Positions 1-7,371 of a DNA stretch of 38,947 nt are shown here, in pieces; within the stretch, counting starts at the first letter, position 1, and each line of letters starts with the position of its first letter. Source of the DNA: Oscillospiraceae bacterium (lineage in GTDB: Bacteria; Bacillota; Clostridia; Oscillospirales; UBA929); contig WRCJ01000003.1 in assembly GCA_009784085.1 (NCBI GenBank), positions 1 to 38,947 of the forward strand, given 5' to 3'. Made by a program: the position numbers and the translations under genes. The notes under the pieces were generated by a model that was not told the origin of the DNA, did not search any database, and was given only the letters and a program-made list of their open reading frames with translations.

Positions 1-147
1 AGCGGCTAGAACGAAGGGGCTTGGTCTCGCTACTGAGCCACTATGGAAAAGCCCACTTAATCGCTACGAATTGAACCGCCGTATACGGAACCGTATGTGC
101 GGTGGTGTGGGAGGGGCGAAAGCTGTTGCGCCTAGCCCCTACCCGAT
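1..147 (+). mobile_element. 3' end of a group II intron (domains V-VI), cut by window start
   Basis: Bases 73-107 fold as a group II domain V: a GC-rich lower stem starting GAACCGCC, a two-base bulge, and an upper stem TATACG/CGTATG closed by a short GAAC loop. A domain VI-like hairpin follows (about 111-140) and the segment ends TACCCGAT near 147, the usual style of 3' terminus of bacterial introns. The stop codon of the intron-encoded protein lies at 72-74, directly against domain V, as in complete elements. The body of the intron lies outside the window. The exact 3' splice site (146-148) is estimated, not proven. A CGC in the lower stem could mean class C, but this is uncertain. Confidence 0.75.
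3..74 (+). CDS. ltrA: C-terminal tail of group II intron reverse transcriptase/maturase (partial)
   Basis: Only the last 23 codons are in the window, reading RLERRGLVSLLSHYGKAHLI and ending ATN-stop. This resembles the extreme C-terminus of intron-encoded reverse transcriptase/maturase proteins, and its placement immediately before domain V supports the assignment more than the short peptide itself. Such proteins splice their host intron and carry out retrohoming. Upstream domains (RT, maturase X, possible endonuclease) cannot be seen. The gene symbol is used in the generic sense for this family. Confidence 0.6.
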   Translation, partial: RLERRGLVSLLSHYGKAHLIATN

Positions 148-150
148 CGA

Positions 151-199
151 ACGCCGCCTTAAGGACACCGCGGACGCCGCCTAAAGGACACCGCGGACG
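151..199. repeat. 23-bp tandem duplication spanning the histidine kinase stop codon
   Basis: Bases 151-173 are repeated at 174-196 with one mismatch, and the match runs three bases further. The second copy holds the stop codon of the histidine kinase (181-183, read on minus); the first copy offers another stop (TAA, 159-161 on minus). It lies between the kinase gene and the intron 3' boundary at about 147. Confidence 0.85.
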
Positions 200-1605
200 G
201 CGGGCAGGCACAGCGTCATCTTTGTGCCAAGGCCGCGGCGGGAGATGGCGGTCAGCCGACCCCCGTGGCGATGGGCTATCCAACGCGCAATGGATAGCCC
301 CAAGCCCGTGCCTCCCGCCTTATGGGCGCGGGATGCGTCCGATCGGTAGAAGCGGTCAAAGATATATGGCAGGTCTTCCGGCGCGATACCGACGCCCCCG
401 TCGGACACCGAGGCCCAGACCCAACCGCCCATTCCGGCGCCCGACGTCACCGTAACCGGCAACCCCTCCCCGTACTTGAGGGCGTTGTCCAACAGGATGC
501 GCAATGCCTGGCGGCACAGCGCCCTGTCCGCCACAACCGGCGCGGCGGCGGGTTGCACGGTGATCTCGCAGAGCGGGAGGGCCACACGCATATCGCGGAC
601 CAGCTCTTCGCACAACGCGCCCAAATCCATGGGCTCGGGCGAAAGCTCGATGGCGTCGCTGTCGCCCCGCGCCAAAAAGAGGAGCTGCTCGACCATATCG
701 GACATCCCTTTTGCCTCGCTTTTGAGCGCGTCGATAGATTCCTGGCGCACGTCCGGGTCGGTCTTGCCCCAGCGATCCAACAGGTTGACATACCCGATGA
801 TAACGGCGATGGGCGTGCGCAATTCATGGGATGCGTCGGACACGAACCGCGCCTGTGACGCATAGGCCGCCTCGATGCGATCCAGCATGGCGTTGATGGC
901 GCCGGCCAGCGGACGGAGTTCCTCTGGCGCTTCGTCTTCGTTTATCCGATGGTGCGGGCGCCGCCCGTCGATGTCGTGCAACGCGCCAGCCAAGCTGTCC
1001 ACCTGATTGGGGTTCGATGGCCGCGCGGACAACGCGCTGGCGCGATCGACCATGTCGTTTATCGGATCCAAGGCGCGGCGGATAGATCGCGCCCCTTTGT
1101 GTATGCTCATCAAGAACCAGAAGAGTTGAAATCCAAACAGGATATAGAGAATCGTCCGCAGGTCATTCAGCGCCGGTCCCACCTGGCAGACGATTTTTAC
1201 GCCCGGTTCGGGCAGCCAGAGGGTGTAGACGCCGCCGCTCGGCCATACTGGGAAAAACCAGCCGGAGGAAAACCGCATGTACCGCACCATGCCGGCCTGG
1301 GGCATGGGCGTCAGCGGCCGCAGGTAATGCGGCAACGCCACCCCGCCGGACGGGCGGTCGGTACACACGATCAGCGAGATCGCCCCCTCGCTGGCCAAGA
1401 CCGCCCCTTCCTCGCCGGACAGGATGGTTTGTTTATGCAAAACGGCTTGTGCCTCAGCCTCGGCCCGCCGCAGTGTCCAGCCAAACAGCAACGAGGCCAG
1501 CAACACATCCCCGAGCAGGAGGATCCAAAGGATACGGCGCAAAAAGCGCAGGTTGAGCCGACTGGCTTTGTATAGGCGTTGGCCGGGCGGACGTTTCTGT
1601 TTCAT
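181..1605 (-). CDS. Sensor histidine kinase (two-component system)
   Basis: A 474-residue membrane sensor kinase that would autophosphorylate on His and pass phosphate to the adjacent response regulator. Transmembrane segments are near residues 24-44 and 149-168, enclosing an outside sensor region of about 100 residues with no recognised fold. A HAMP-like linker follows. The H-box is SDASHELRTPI with His260; an N-box LLDNALKYG, a G1-like VSDGGVGI, an F-box FDRFYRSD and a G2 box GGTGLGLSI complete the catalytic domain. G1 reads DGG rather than the common DNG. Its ATG overlaps the regulator stop by 4 bp (ATGA), indicating translational coupling. The stimulus is unknown. The 3' end lies in a tandem duplication next to a group II intron. 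Confidence 0.95.
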   Translation of the reverse strand: MKQKRPPGQRLYKASRLNLRFLRRILWILLLGDVLLASLLFGWTLRRAEAEAQAVLHKQTILSGEEGAVLASEGAISLIVCTDRPSGGVALPHYLRPLTPMPQAGMVRYMRFSSGWFFPVWPSGGVYTLWLPEPGVKIVCQVGPALNDLRTILYILFGFQLFWFLMSIHKGARSIRRALDPINDMVDRASALSARPSNPNQVDSLAGALHDIDGRRPHHRINEDEAPEELRPLAGAINAMLDRIEAAYASQARFVSDASHELRTPIAVIIGYVNLLDRWGKTDPDVRQESIDALKSEAKGMSDMVEQLLFLARGDSDAIELSPEPMDLGALCEELVRDMRVALPLCEITVQPAAAPVVADRALCRQALRILLDNALKYGEGLPVTVTSGAGMGGWVWASVSDGGVGIAPEDLPYIFDRFYRSDASRAHKAGGTGLGLSIARWIAHRHGGRLTAISRRGLGTKMTLCLPAVRGVL

Positions 1606-2270
1606 CGAATCACATACCCCACGCCCCGAACGGTTTCAATCAGTTTCAGACCTCGGGGCTCCTCCAGTTTGGCTCGCAGATAACGGATATAGACATCCAC
1701 CGTGTTGGCGCCGCCGTCGTAGGTGTAGTCCCAAACACGGTTGAGCAAGGTATCCCGGCTCAGTACGATGCCCCGGTTTTCCATCAGGCAGTGCAACAGG
1801 TCGAATTCCCGGCGGCTCAGGTGGACAGGTTCGCCGTTCACGGCGACCGTCCGGCTTTCCGGGTACAAGGCCAGCGCGCCCACCGACACCTCTTTGCCCG
1901 CTCTGTGGCGGGATCGCAACAGGGCCCGGATACGCGCCAGCAATTCCTCGATAGCGAAAGGCTTGGTCATGTAGTCGTTGGCGCCGCAATCCAAACCGGT
2001 GACCTTGTCGGTTACGGCGTCGCGGGCGGTAAGTAGCAAGACCGGCATCTCGGGCTTGTCGCGCCGCAGACGCCGCAAAACCTCCAAACCGGACAATTCG
2101 GGGAGGAGTATGTCCAACAGCATCAGATCGAAGTCGGCGGACAGCGCCCGGGACAGCCCTTCCCGCCCGTCATAAGCCTTGTCGACCGCGTACCCTTCAT
2201 GGGTCAGCTCCAGCTCCAGGAAGCGGGCCAGCTTGCGCTCGTCCTCAACGATTAAGATTGTCCCCTTCAT
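1602..2270 (-). CDS. OmpR/PhoB-family response regulator
   Basis: A 222-residue DNA-binding regulator. The receiver domain (about 1-115) has the acidic pair Asp10/Glu11, phospho-acceptor Asp53 in LLDILLPE, Thr81 and Lys103 in MTKPF. A winged-helix DNA-binding domain (about 125-222) ends with the family-typical TVDVYIRYLRAKLE and TVRGVGYVIR. The start codon lies 26 bp inside the 3' end of the upstream DUF4342 gene, and the stop overlaps the kinase start by 4 bp, so the three genes are likely cotranscribed. It is the cognate partner of the kinase by position. Targets cannot be read from this sequence. Confidence 0.96.
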   Translation of the reverse strand: MKGTILIVEDERKLARFLELELTHEGYAVDKAYDGREGLSRALSADFDLMLLDILLPELSGLEVLRRLRRDKPEMPVLLLTARDAVTDKVTGLDCGANDYMTKPFAIEELLARIRALLRSRHRAGKEVSVGALALYPESRTVAVNGEPVHLSRREFDLLHCLMENRGIVLSRDTLLNRVWDYTYDGGANTVDVYIRYLRAKLEEPRGLKLIETVRGVGYVIR

Positions 2271-3159
2271 CCCTTTTACCCGCCGTCCCTTGAGTTCCTT
2301 GAGTTCCTTGCGTTCTTTGACAGTCCTTCTTTATTTTTTCCGCAGCCTGAGCCGCGGAGTTCATCACGTCATTCGCGCCGCGCCTCATGTCTGGCCCCCA
2401 GAAACTATAGCGGTAGTCGAAGAAGAGACCTACGATCAGCAGGGCGATAATCCACCAGAAGACCGGAAAGATCAGGATCACAACCATAACGGTCAGAGGG
2501 ATCGACAGGATGTATTCTTCGCGCCGGTGGACGGCGAACTTGTTGATGTTGCCCTTGTGGATGATCCGCCCGATAAAACGCAGAAAGCGGCTGACCAGCT
2601 GGGAGAAGCTCTCCCCGGGCGGGGGAGACGTCCACGCCGCGCCGCCGCCGCCATCACGATGACTGTTACCGCCGCCGCCATGACCACTATGCCTACGGTG
2701 CCCGTTATCGCTGTTGCCGCCGCCGCCGCCGCCGGCCGCCTTTTTTGCGCTTTCAGGCGGCGGTTCCGCCTCGCCATGATCAACCGCCGCCGATGGGCCG
2801 CCCCCGCTGGCCGATGGGCCGCCCCCGCTGGCCGATGGGCCGCCCCCGCTGGCCGATGGGCCGCCGCCATTAACCGCCGATGGCTCGCCGCCGCTACCGC
2901 CGCCATCGCCACGGCGCCCGCTACCGCCGCCACGGTGCCCGTTGTCGCCGCCGCTACCGCCGTTATCGTCGCCACCGCCATCGCCATCGCCGCCGTTATT
3001 CGTCCCGTTTCCACGCGGCGGTGCGATCCGGCCGCGCTGCTCCAGCAAAATGGCCGCTTCCAGCAAATCGTCGCCGGTTTCCTCTAAAACGGCCCTGGCC
3101 TCCTCTGCACTGATGCCGGCGTACGCACACAGCTTATCCACTTGTTCCCGCGTCGGCAT
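2245..3159 (-). CDS. DUF4342 membrane protein with UBA-like N-terminus and Gly-rich linker
   Basis: The start at 3159 is preferred over an upstream one (3180) because GGAGG sits 9 bases before it. Residues 1-45 (MPTREQVDKLCAYAGISAEE onward, then EETGDDLLEAAILLEQRGRI) form the helical UBA/TS-N-like module common at the head of DUF4342 proteins. A very long low-complexity Gly/Ser/Asp/His linker follows, including three and a half copies of a GGGPSAS heptad. The C-terminal third has the DUF4342 signature, with FSQLVSRFLRFIGRIIHKGN, an R-rich turn, and two adjacent hydrophobic segments (IPLTVMVVILIFPVFWWII then ALLIVGLFF). The function of the family is not established. It is the first gene of a regulator-kinase operon. 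The tail contains a 9-bp repeat (2290-2316) giving GTQGTQGT. Confidence 0.8.
   Translation of the reverse strand: MPTREQVDKLCAYAGISAEEARAVLEETGDDLLEAAILLEQRGRIAPPRGNGTNNGGDGDGGGDDNGGSGGDNGHRGGGSGRRGDGGGSGGEPSAVNGGGPSASGGGPSASGGGPSASGGGPSAAVDHGEAEPPPESAKKAAGGGGGGNSDNGHRRHSGHGGGGNSHRDGGGGAAWTSPPPGESFSQLVSRFLRFIGRIIHKGNINKFAVHRREEYILSIPLTVMVVILIFPVFWWIIALLIVGLFFDYRYSFWGPDMRRGANDVMNSAAQAAEKIKKDCQRTQGTQGTQGTAGKRDEGDNLNR
2791..2868. repeat. 21-bp in-frame minisatellite in the DUF4342 gene
   Basis: Three perfect 21-bp units (2791-2811, 2812-2832, 2833-2853) plus a partial fourth encode repeated GGGPSAS. The unit length keeps the frame, so copy-number change would alter only linker length. Confidence 0.9.
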
Positions 3160-3261
3160 AACGATCGTCCTCCACCCCACCCCATAAAATGCCTACTCGA
3201 TTGTTTGGGGTATAAGCAGTGCCTATCATATCGCACACACATTGGGTTATCCTTTGACAAA

Positions 3262-3303
3262 GATTAAGGTTTCATGAGAATTAAGGATTAAGGTTTCATG
3301 AGA
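3262..3303. repeat. 24-bp tandem duplication over the M20 gene stop codon
   Basis: The 18-bp string GATTAAGGTTTCATGAGA occurs at 3262-3279 and 3286-3303. The second copy holds the M20 stop codon (TGA on minus, 3296-3298). The spacing is 24 bp, so the duplicated copy carries a further in-frame TGA. The rest of 3160-3295 shows no gene. Confidence 0.85.
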
Positions 3304-4744
3304 GTTGCTGTTTCCCGCCTGCCATGTGGGTAATCAAACGCCCGTAAAACGCCATGGCCAATCCAAGGCTGTCCACCGAAACGCGCTCGTCCCGCCCGTG
3401 TACGCCGGCCATTTCGGCTTGGCTGAGTATGAAGGGCGAGAATCGGTAAACGTTGTCGGAAAACATTTCATAATGGAGCGCGCTCGTGGTTTGCGCCAGC
3501 AGGGAGGGGATCACAGGCACCGGGCCGAACACGGTGCGCACAATCTCGGCGATGGAGGCAAAAGCATCGCACTGGTAGTCGGAAATCTTGCTGGCTTCAT
3601 GCGAGGACACGGCCATGAGGCTCACATCCAAACCAATAAACAGATCCCGCAAATAGCGCAGGACATCGTCGCAGGTTTCCCCATGCAACAGCCGGATATC
3701 CAATGTGGCTTCCGCTTTGGTCGGCAAGGCATTGGCGGCTTTCCCCGCGTGCAGGGCGGTGGGCGTGATGGTCGTACGCGCCCAGGAGGGCTCGAAGGCG
3801 GCCAGATGCCGGGCCAGCAACCACCGGTTCGCGATATACAAACGCCAGCCAAAGGAAAGGTTGGGCGCCAAGAGCTTCAGAAAGGCATGAACATGGGGCG
3901 TCACGCGGGAGGGATACTTTTTGAATTCCGTGCGGCTTATCGCTTCGCAAACGGCGCCCAAGGCCGTCCGCCGCTCGGGCTCGGACGCATGCCCGCCGTT
4001 GCTTTGGGCGGTCACGCGCACGTAGGCCGCGCCCTTTTCCGCCACGCAGATCTCGGCGACAGGCCTGCGCAAGGACAAGACGCCGCGTTTCAAGACGCCC
4101 CCCTCGTCCAAGATCATCTCGAAATGCAGGTGGCGGCGGGCGAATACGCGGGCGATCTCCCCCGAACCGTCCTCGCCCCCCACCTCGTTATCATGCCCGA
4201 AGGCAAAATAGATATCGCGCTTTGGCACAAAACCGGAGTTGATGAGGGATTCGGCGCACTCCAACAGGCAGGCGACGACCTGCTTGCCATCCAGCGCGCC
4301 GCGGCCCCACACGTATCCGTCGGAAATGATGCCCTCGAAGGGCCCGACTTGCCACCCTTCTTCGGCGGGAACGACATCGAGATGCCCGCAAAACAGCAAC
4401 GGCGGGCCCGTGGGACGAGGGGCCGGCCATCGATACAACAGGCTGTGCAAGCCGACGACCTCCCGCTCCATGGTCGAGTGTGCCCGGGGATAGCGCCATT
4501 TGAGATAGTCGCGCAAGCGCACCCACTCGGTGTAGTCCCCCCCGGCGCCGGGCGAGACCGTTTGAAAGCGAAGGAGTTCGCCCAGGCTGTCAGCCGCGTG
4601 GCGGCAAACCTCCGGATCGGCCGCGCGGGGATAAATCGGGCTTGTCCGCTCCCGTTTGAGCCTCGCCGCCCGCACCAAGACCGACACCAAGGTCAGAAGC
4701 AACGCGGCGGCGATCCCGATGAGTATATACCAACCAACGCCCAT
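3296..4744 (-). CDS. M20-family metallopeptidase-like protein, membrane anchored
   Basis: 482 residues with an N-terminal transmembrane helix (about 4-25), followed by an M20 carboxypeptidase S/PM20D1-like domain. Metal-site motifs are present: LLFCGHLDVVP (His121, Asp123), GRGALDGK (Asp152) and a late HGRDER near the C-terminus. The motif normally reading D-E-E is GHDNEVGG here (Asp185-Asn186-Glu187), so the Glu that serves as general base in M20 hydrolases appears to be Asn; the codons read GAT AAC GAG. The protein may therefore be inactive, altered in chemistry, or use another residue. It lies 39 bp after the NifU gene and may be in its operon. The substrate is unknown; the family cleaves peptides or N-acyl amino acids. 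Confidence 0.85.
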   Translation of the reverse strand: MGVGWYILIGIAAALLLTLVSVLVRAARLKRERTSPIYPRAADPEVCRHAADSLGELLRFQTVSPGAGGDYTEWVRLRDYLKWRYPRAHSTMEREVVGLHSLLYRWPAPRPTGPPLLFCGHLDVVPAEEGWQVGPFEGIISDGYVWGRGALDGKQVVACLLECAESLINSGFVPKRDIYFAFGHDNEVGGEDGSGEIARVFARRHLHFEMILDEGGVLKRGVLSLRRPVAEICVAEKGAAYVRVTAQSNGGHASEPERRTALGAVCEAISRTEFKKYPSRVTPHVHAFLKLLAPNLSFGWRLYIANRWLLARHLAAFEPSWARTTITPTALHAGKAANALPTKAEATLDIRLLHGETCDDVLRYLRDLFIGLDVSLMAVSSHEASKISDYQCDAFASIAEIVRTVFGPVPVIPSLLAQTTSALHYEMFSDNVYRFSPFILSQAEMAGVHGRDERVSVDSLGLAMAFYGRLITHMAGGKQQLS

Positions 4745-4783
4745 GATGGTTACTATCCCCCCTTCCGAATTTTTTAATCAGTG

Positions 4784-5203
4784 TCAGTGGCAATGGGCGC
4801 AATCGGCGTCACATCCGACAATCGGCGTCGGATCGATGCCCTGGCGCCGGTAATAATCGGCGATGGCCGATTTGATGGCCTCTTCGGCCAGCACGCTGCA
4901 ATGCATTTTGACCGGCGGCAAGCCGTCCAGCGCCTCGGCCACGGCCTTGTTGGACAGCATCAATGCCTCGGTGATGCTTTTGCCCTTGACCAGCTCGGTG
5001 GCCATGCTGGAGGTTGCCACGGCGGCGCCGCAGCCGAAGGTCTTGAACTTGACATCCTCGATCACCTCGTCCACGATGCGCATGGTCATCTTCATGATAT
5101 CGCCGCATTTTGGGTTGCCCACCTGGCCCACGGCGTTGGCGTCGGCCACCTCGCCCACGTTACGGGGATTCGCGAAATGATCCATCACTTTGTCTGTATA
5201 CAT
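4784..5203 (-). CDS. nifU: NifU/IscU-type iron-sulfur cluster scaffold
   Basis: 139 residues, the size of a stand-alone IscU/NifU N-terminal domain. It assembles [2Fe-2S]/[4Fe-4S] clusters from sulfur delivered by the cysteine desulfurase encoded just upstream. The three conserved cysteines are visible: Cys33 in GNPKCGD, Cys58 in FGCGAA and Cys102 in KMHCSVLAEE; Asp35 is also kept. A C-terminal tail CDADCAHCH adds three more cysteines (131, 135, 138), as seen in anaerobe-type NifU proteins. The stop region is a 6-bp tandem repeat giving TGA twice in frame (4778-4789). The minimal nifS-nifU pair is typical of anaerobic Clostridia. Either nifU or iscU could be used as a name. Confidence 0.94.
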   Translation of the reverse strand: MYTDKVMDHFANPRNVGEVADANAVGQVGNPKCGDIMKMTMRIVDEVIEDVKFKTFGCGAAVATSSMATELVKGKSITEALMLSNKAVAEALDGLPPVKMHCSVLAEEAIKSAIADYYRRQGIDPTPIVGCDADCAHCH

Positions 5204-5278
5204 AGCTATAATGCACCTCGCTATATCAATAATCTGTATACTATTTTATTTAAATATATGTCGCTTAAATATATTAAT

Positions 5279-6502
5279 TTACTGTATTGGCTTCTGCGCG
5301 GCGGCGTCCCACAGCGGCGACATCGCCCTGCCCCGCGCCACGGCGGCGATTACCTGGCTGATGAGATAGTCAACCTGTTCCGGCGTCGTATCCCCGCTAA
5401 TGGTTAGGCGTAGCGAACCATGCGCGACCTCATGGGGCAAACCCAACGCCAGCAACACATGGGACGGGTCGAGGGAGCCGGAGGAACACGCCGAGCCGGA
5501 AGAAGCGCACACGCCGGCCATGTCCAAATTCAGCACCAGCGACTCGCCCTCCACGCACGCAAACACAAAGGAAGCGTTCCCCGGTAGCCGATTTTCCGGA
5601 TCTCCCGTCAAAAAGGCGTACGGTATGGCGGACAGGGCGGCAATCAGCCGGTCGCGCATCGCGGAGGTGCGCCGGATATCCTCCGCCATCCCCAGCGTGG
5701 ATTCGCGTAGCGCGGCGGCCATGCCCACAGCGCCCGCCACGTTTTCCGTGCCGCTGCGCAGGCCGCGCTCGTGGCCTCCGCCATGCAACAGCGGCGGCAG
5801 CCGCACGCCCCGCCTCAGGAAGAGGGCGCCGATGCCCTTGGGGCCGCCGAACTTGTGTCCCGACAGGGAAAGCATATCCACTGGCAACGACGACAAATCA
5901 AGGGGGATATGCCCTATCGCTTGCACGGCGTCGGTATGGAACCACACGCCGGACGCATGGCACAGCCGACCGATCTCCTCGATGGGCTGTATGGTCCCCA
6001 CTTCGTTGTTGGCGGTCATGCAGGAGACAAGGACTGTGTCCGGGCGCAAAGCTTCCTGCACTTGCGAGGCCGCAACCCGCCCCAGCTTGTCCACGGGCAA
6101 CACGGTAAGCTCGAAACCCTGTTTTTGCAAGTGTTGGGCGGTATGCAGTACAGCATGGTGTTCGATGGCGGAGACAATCATGTGCCGGCCGTCCTGGGCG
6201 CCCCGGCCTCCCCGGTCGCGCTGGCCGCCCTGGCCGCCCTGGTTGCGCTTGGCTTCGCACGCGCCCACGAGCGCCCAGTTGTCAGCCTCGGTGCCGCCGG
6301 CTGTGAAATAGATCTCCTCAGGGGCGGCGCCCAACGCCCCGGCGATTGTCCGGCGCGCGTCTTCCAAGGCGCGGCGGGCATCCCTGGCCACCGAGTAGAT
6401 CGATGAGGCGTTGCCGTAGTTCTCTTCCAGAAACGGCCTCATGGCGGAAAGCGCCGCCGGGGACAAGGGCATGGTAGCCGCGTTATCAGCGTAAACAAAC
6501 AT
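5279..6502 (-). CDS. nifS: Cysteine desulfurase (NifS/IscS)
   Basis: 407 residues; the start at 6502 follows AAGGAGG by 11 bases and opens with MFVYADNAAT, the family N-terminus. Longer in-frame reading upstream crosses a non-coding repeat array and is rejected. PLP enzyme converting cysteine to alanine and passing persulfide sulfur to the NifU scaffold. Seen: EHHAV (His115/116), NEVGT, Asp191 in FHTDAVQ, PLP-lysine Lys217 in SGHKFGGPKG, SGTEN, and catalytic Cys339 in SSGSACSSGS. An odd Gly/Gln/Arg-rich insert occupies about residues 86-106 (NQGGQGGQRDRGGRGAQDGR), a region usually short. An AT-rich 75-bp gap separates it from nifU. Confidence 0.95.
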   Translation of the reverse strand: MFVYADNAATMPLSPAALSAMRPFLEENYGNASSIYSVARDARRALEDARRTIAGALGAAPEEIYFTAGGTEADNWALVGACEAKRNQGGQGGQRDRGGRGAQDGRHMIVSAIEHHAVLHTAQHLQKQGFELTVLPVDKLGRVAASQVQEALRPDTVLVSCMTANNEVGTIQPIEEIGRLCHASGVWFHTDAVQAIGHIPLDLSSLPVDMLSLSGHKFGGPKGIGALFLRRGVRLPPLLHGGGHERGLRSGTENVAGAVGMAAALRESTLGMAEDIRRTSAMRDRLIAALSAIPYAFLTGDPENRLPGNASFVFACVEGESLVLNLDMAGVCASSGSACSSGSLDPSHVLLALGLPHEVAHGSLRLTISGDTTPEQVDYLISQVIAAVARGRAMSPLWDAAAQKPIQ

Positions 6503-6809
6503 AGCCCATTCGACCTCCTTAACCTCGTTCGTGACACCATCATCATACGCCACAAAGCCGATTCTGTCAAGAATCCCCTGCACATGCCCTGCACATGCCC
6601 CCCCGCCCAGACAAAGCGCAGGTATTGCCCCGGCAAAGCGCAGGTATTGCCCCGGCAAAGCGCAGGTATTGCCCCGGCAAAGCGCAGATATTGCCCCGGC
6701 AAAGCCCCGATCAAAAAGCCAGCCGAATCCCCTAGCGCGCGCAGGGTGATTTTTGCCCCCCGTATGGCGAAGATATAGAAAGTTTTCAAAAAAACATGCC
6801 GAAAAGAAA
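6503..6809. other. Divergent intergenic region between nifS and trxA
   Basis: About 410 bases separate nifS and trxA. This part holds a doubled CTGCACATGCC (about 6578-6600) and a 22-bp tandem array (listed separately). A conceptual reading through the array is open on the minus strand but has no family resemblance, and the unit length is not a multiple of three. No gene is supported. Confidence 0.6.
6611..6704. repeat. 22-bp tandem array, four units plus partial
   Basis: Units at 6611-6632, 6633-6654, 6655-6676 and 6677-6698, then a six-base partial. The core is GCGCAGGTATTGCCCCGGCA. Units 2 and 3 are identical; units 1 and 4 each differ at one position. It lies upstream of nifS. Function unknown; the regular spacing (two helical turns) would suit cooperative protein binding, but simple slippage is equally possible. 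Confidence 0.92.
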
Positions 6810-6838
6810 TTGCCTTTTTGCATTTGTTATGATAGAAT
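6810..6838 (+). promoter_or_regulatory. Sigma-A-like promoter for trxA
   Basis: TTGCCT at 6810-6815 and TAGAAT at 6833-6838 with a 17-base spacer, about 80 bases before the thioredoxin start. The match is by inspection only. Confidence 0.5.
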
Positions 6839-6916
6839 AGTTTTGGATGCATAGACACCCCCGCTATATGGAGGCGGGTTTTTGGCGCAATTTGAATTAC
6901 AATTGGAGGGTATCCT

Positions 6917-7243
6917 ATGTCTTCTATCATCGCCTTAACGTCTGACAATTTCGAGTCTGAGGTCATAATGTCGCCCGGCCTTATCCTTGTGGATTTTTGG
7001 GCCTCCTGGTGCGCGCCGTGCCGCGCAGTCGCCCCTTTGTTGGAACGCCTGTCCGAGGAGGAGGAGCTTTCTGGGCGCGTCAAGATTGGCAAACTGGACG
7101 TGGACGCCGAGGGCGCGCTGGCCGCCAAGTATGGCGTGATGAGCATACCTACGATCATTGTGTTTTCCCAGGGCCGGGAGACGAAGCGTCAGGTGGGCGC
7201 GCGTTCCTACAAGGAATTGCTCAAGCTGGTGGAAGAAGTGTAA
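6917..7243 (+). CDS. trxA: Thioredoxin
   Basis: 108 residues, standard thioredoxin length. The redox motif WCAPC is at residues 31-35 (Cys32, Cys35), preceded by VDFWAS, and the cis-proline motif SIPTIIVF follows. This is the plain reductant/oxidoreductase of cytosolic disulfides; CAPC instead of CGPC is a common clostridial variant. A TTGGAGGG ribosome site precedes the ATG by about 8 bases. The stop codon lies in three tandem copies of AGTGTAA (7237-7257). It is divergent from nifS and followed by a coiled-coil gene on the same strand. Confidence 0.95.
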   Translation: MSSIIALTSDNFESEVIMSPGLILVDFWASWCAPCRAVAPLLERLSEEEELSGRVKIGKLDVDAEGALAAKYGVMSIPTIIVFSQGRETKRQVGARSYKELLKLVEEV

Positions 7244-7257
7244 AGTGTAAAGTGTAA
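7237..7257. repeat. 7-bp x3 repeat containing the trxA stop codon
   Basis: AGTGTAA occurs at 7237-7243, 7244-7250 and 7251-7257; the TAA of the first unit is the thioredoxin stop. A 7-base unit places the additional TAA triplets in other frames. Confidence 0.9.
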
Positions 7258-7371
7258 GTTAGCGTCCCCGGTACGGCAAGGAAGCCACGAAGGCGGCACC
7301 CGAAGGAATTCGGCGGCGGCTGGGGATCCGCGCCGGGGCCGTGACGAAAATGTTGGTTGAGGTGAATGGAA

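Noticed and set aside
3305-4777. Long plus-strand reading frame of 490 codons opposite the M20 gene
   Set aside because: It is the mirror frame of a convincing M20 gene, has no family motif, and arises from high GC at third positions.
6611-6704. Possible CRISPR array
   Set aside because: Units are directly adjacent with no spacers and no cas genes are present.
6611-6704. Possible plasmid origin with iterons
   Set aside because: No replication initiator, partition genes or AT-rich unwinding segment is associated; the surrounding genes look chromosomal.
6503-6823. N-terminal extension of nifS through the 22-bp array
   Set aside because: The family N-terminus begins at 6502 after AAGGAGG, and the extension is repeat-derived sequence.
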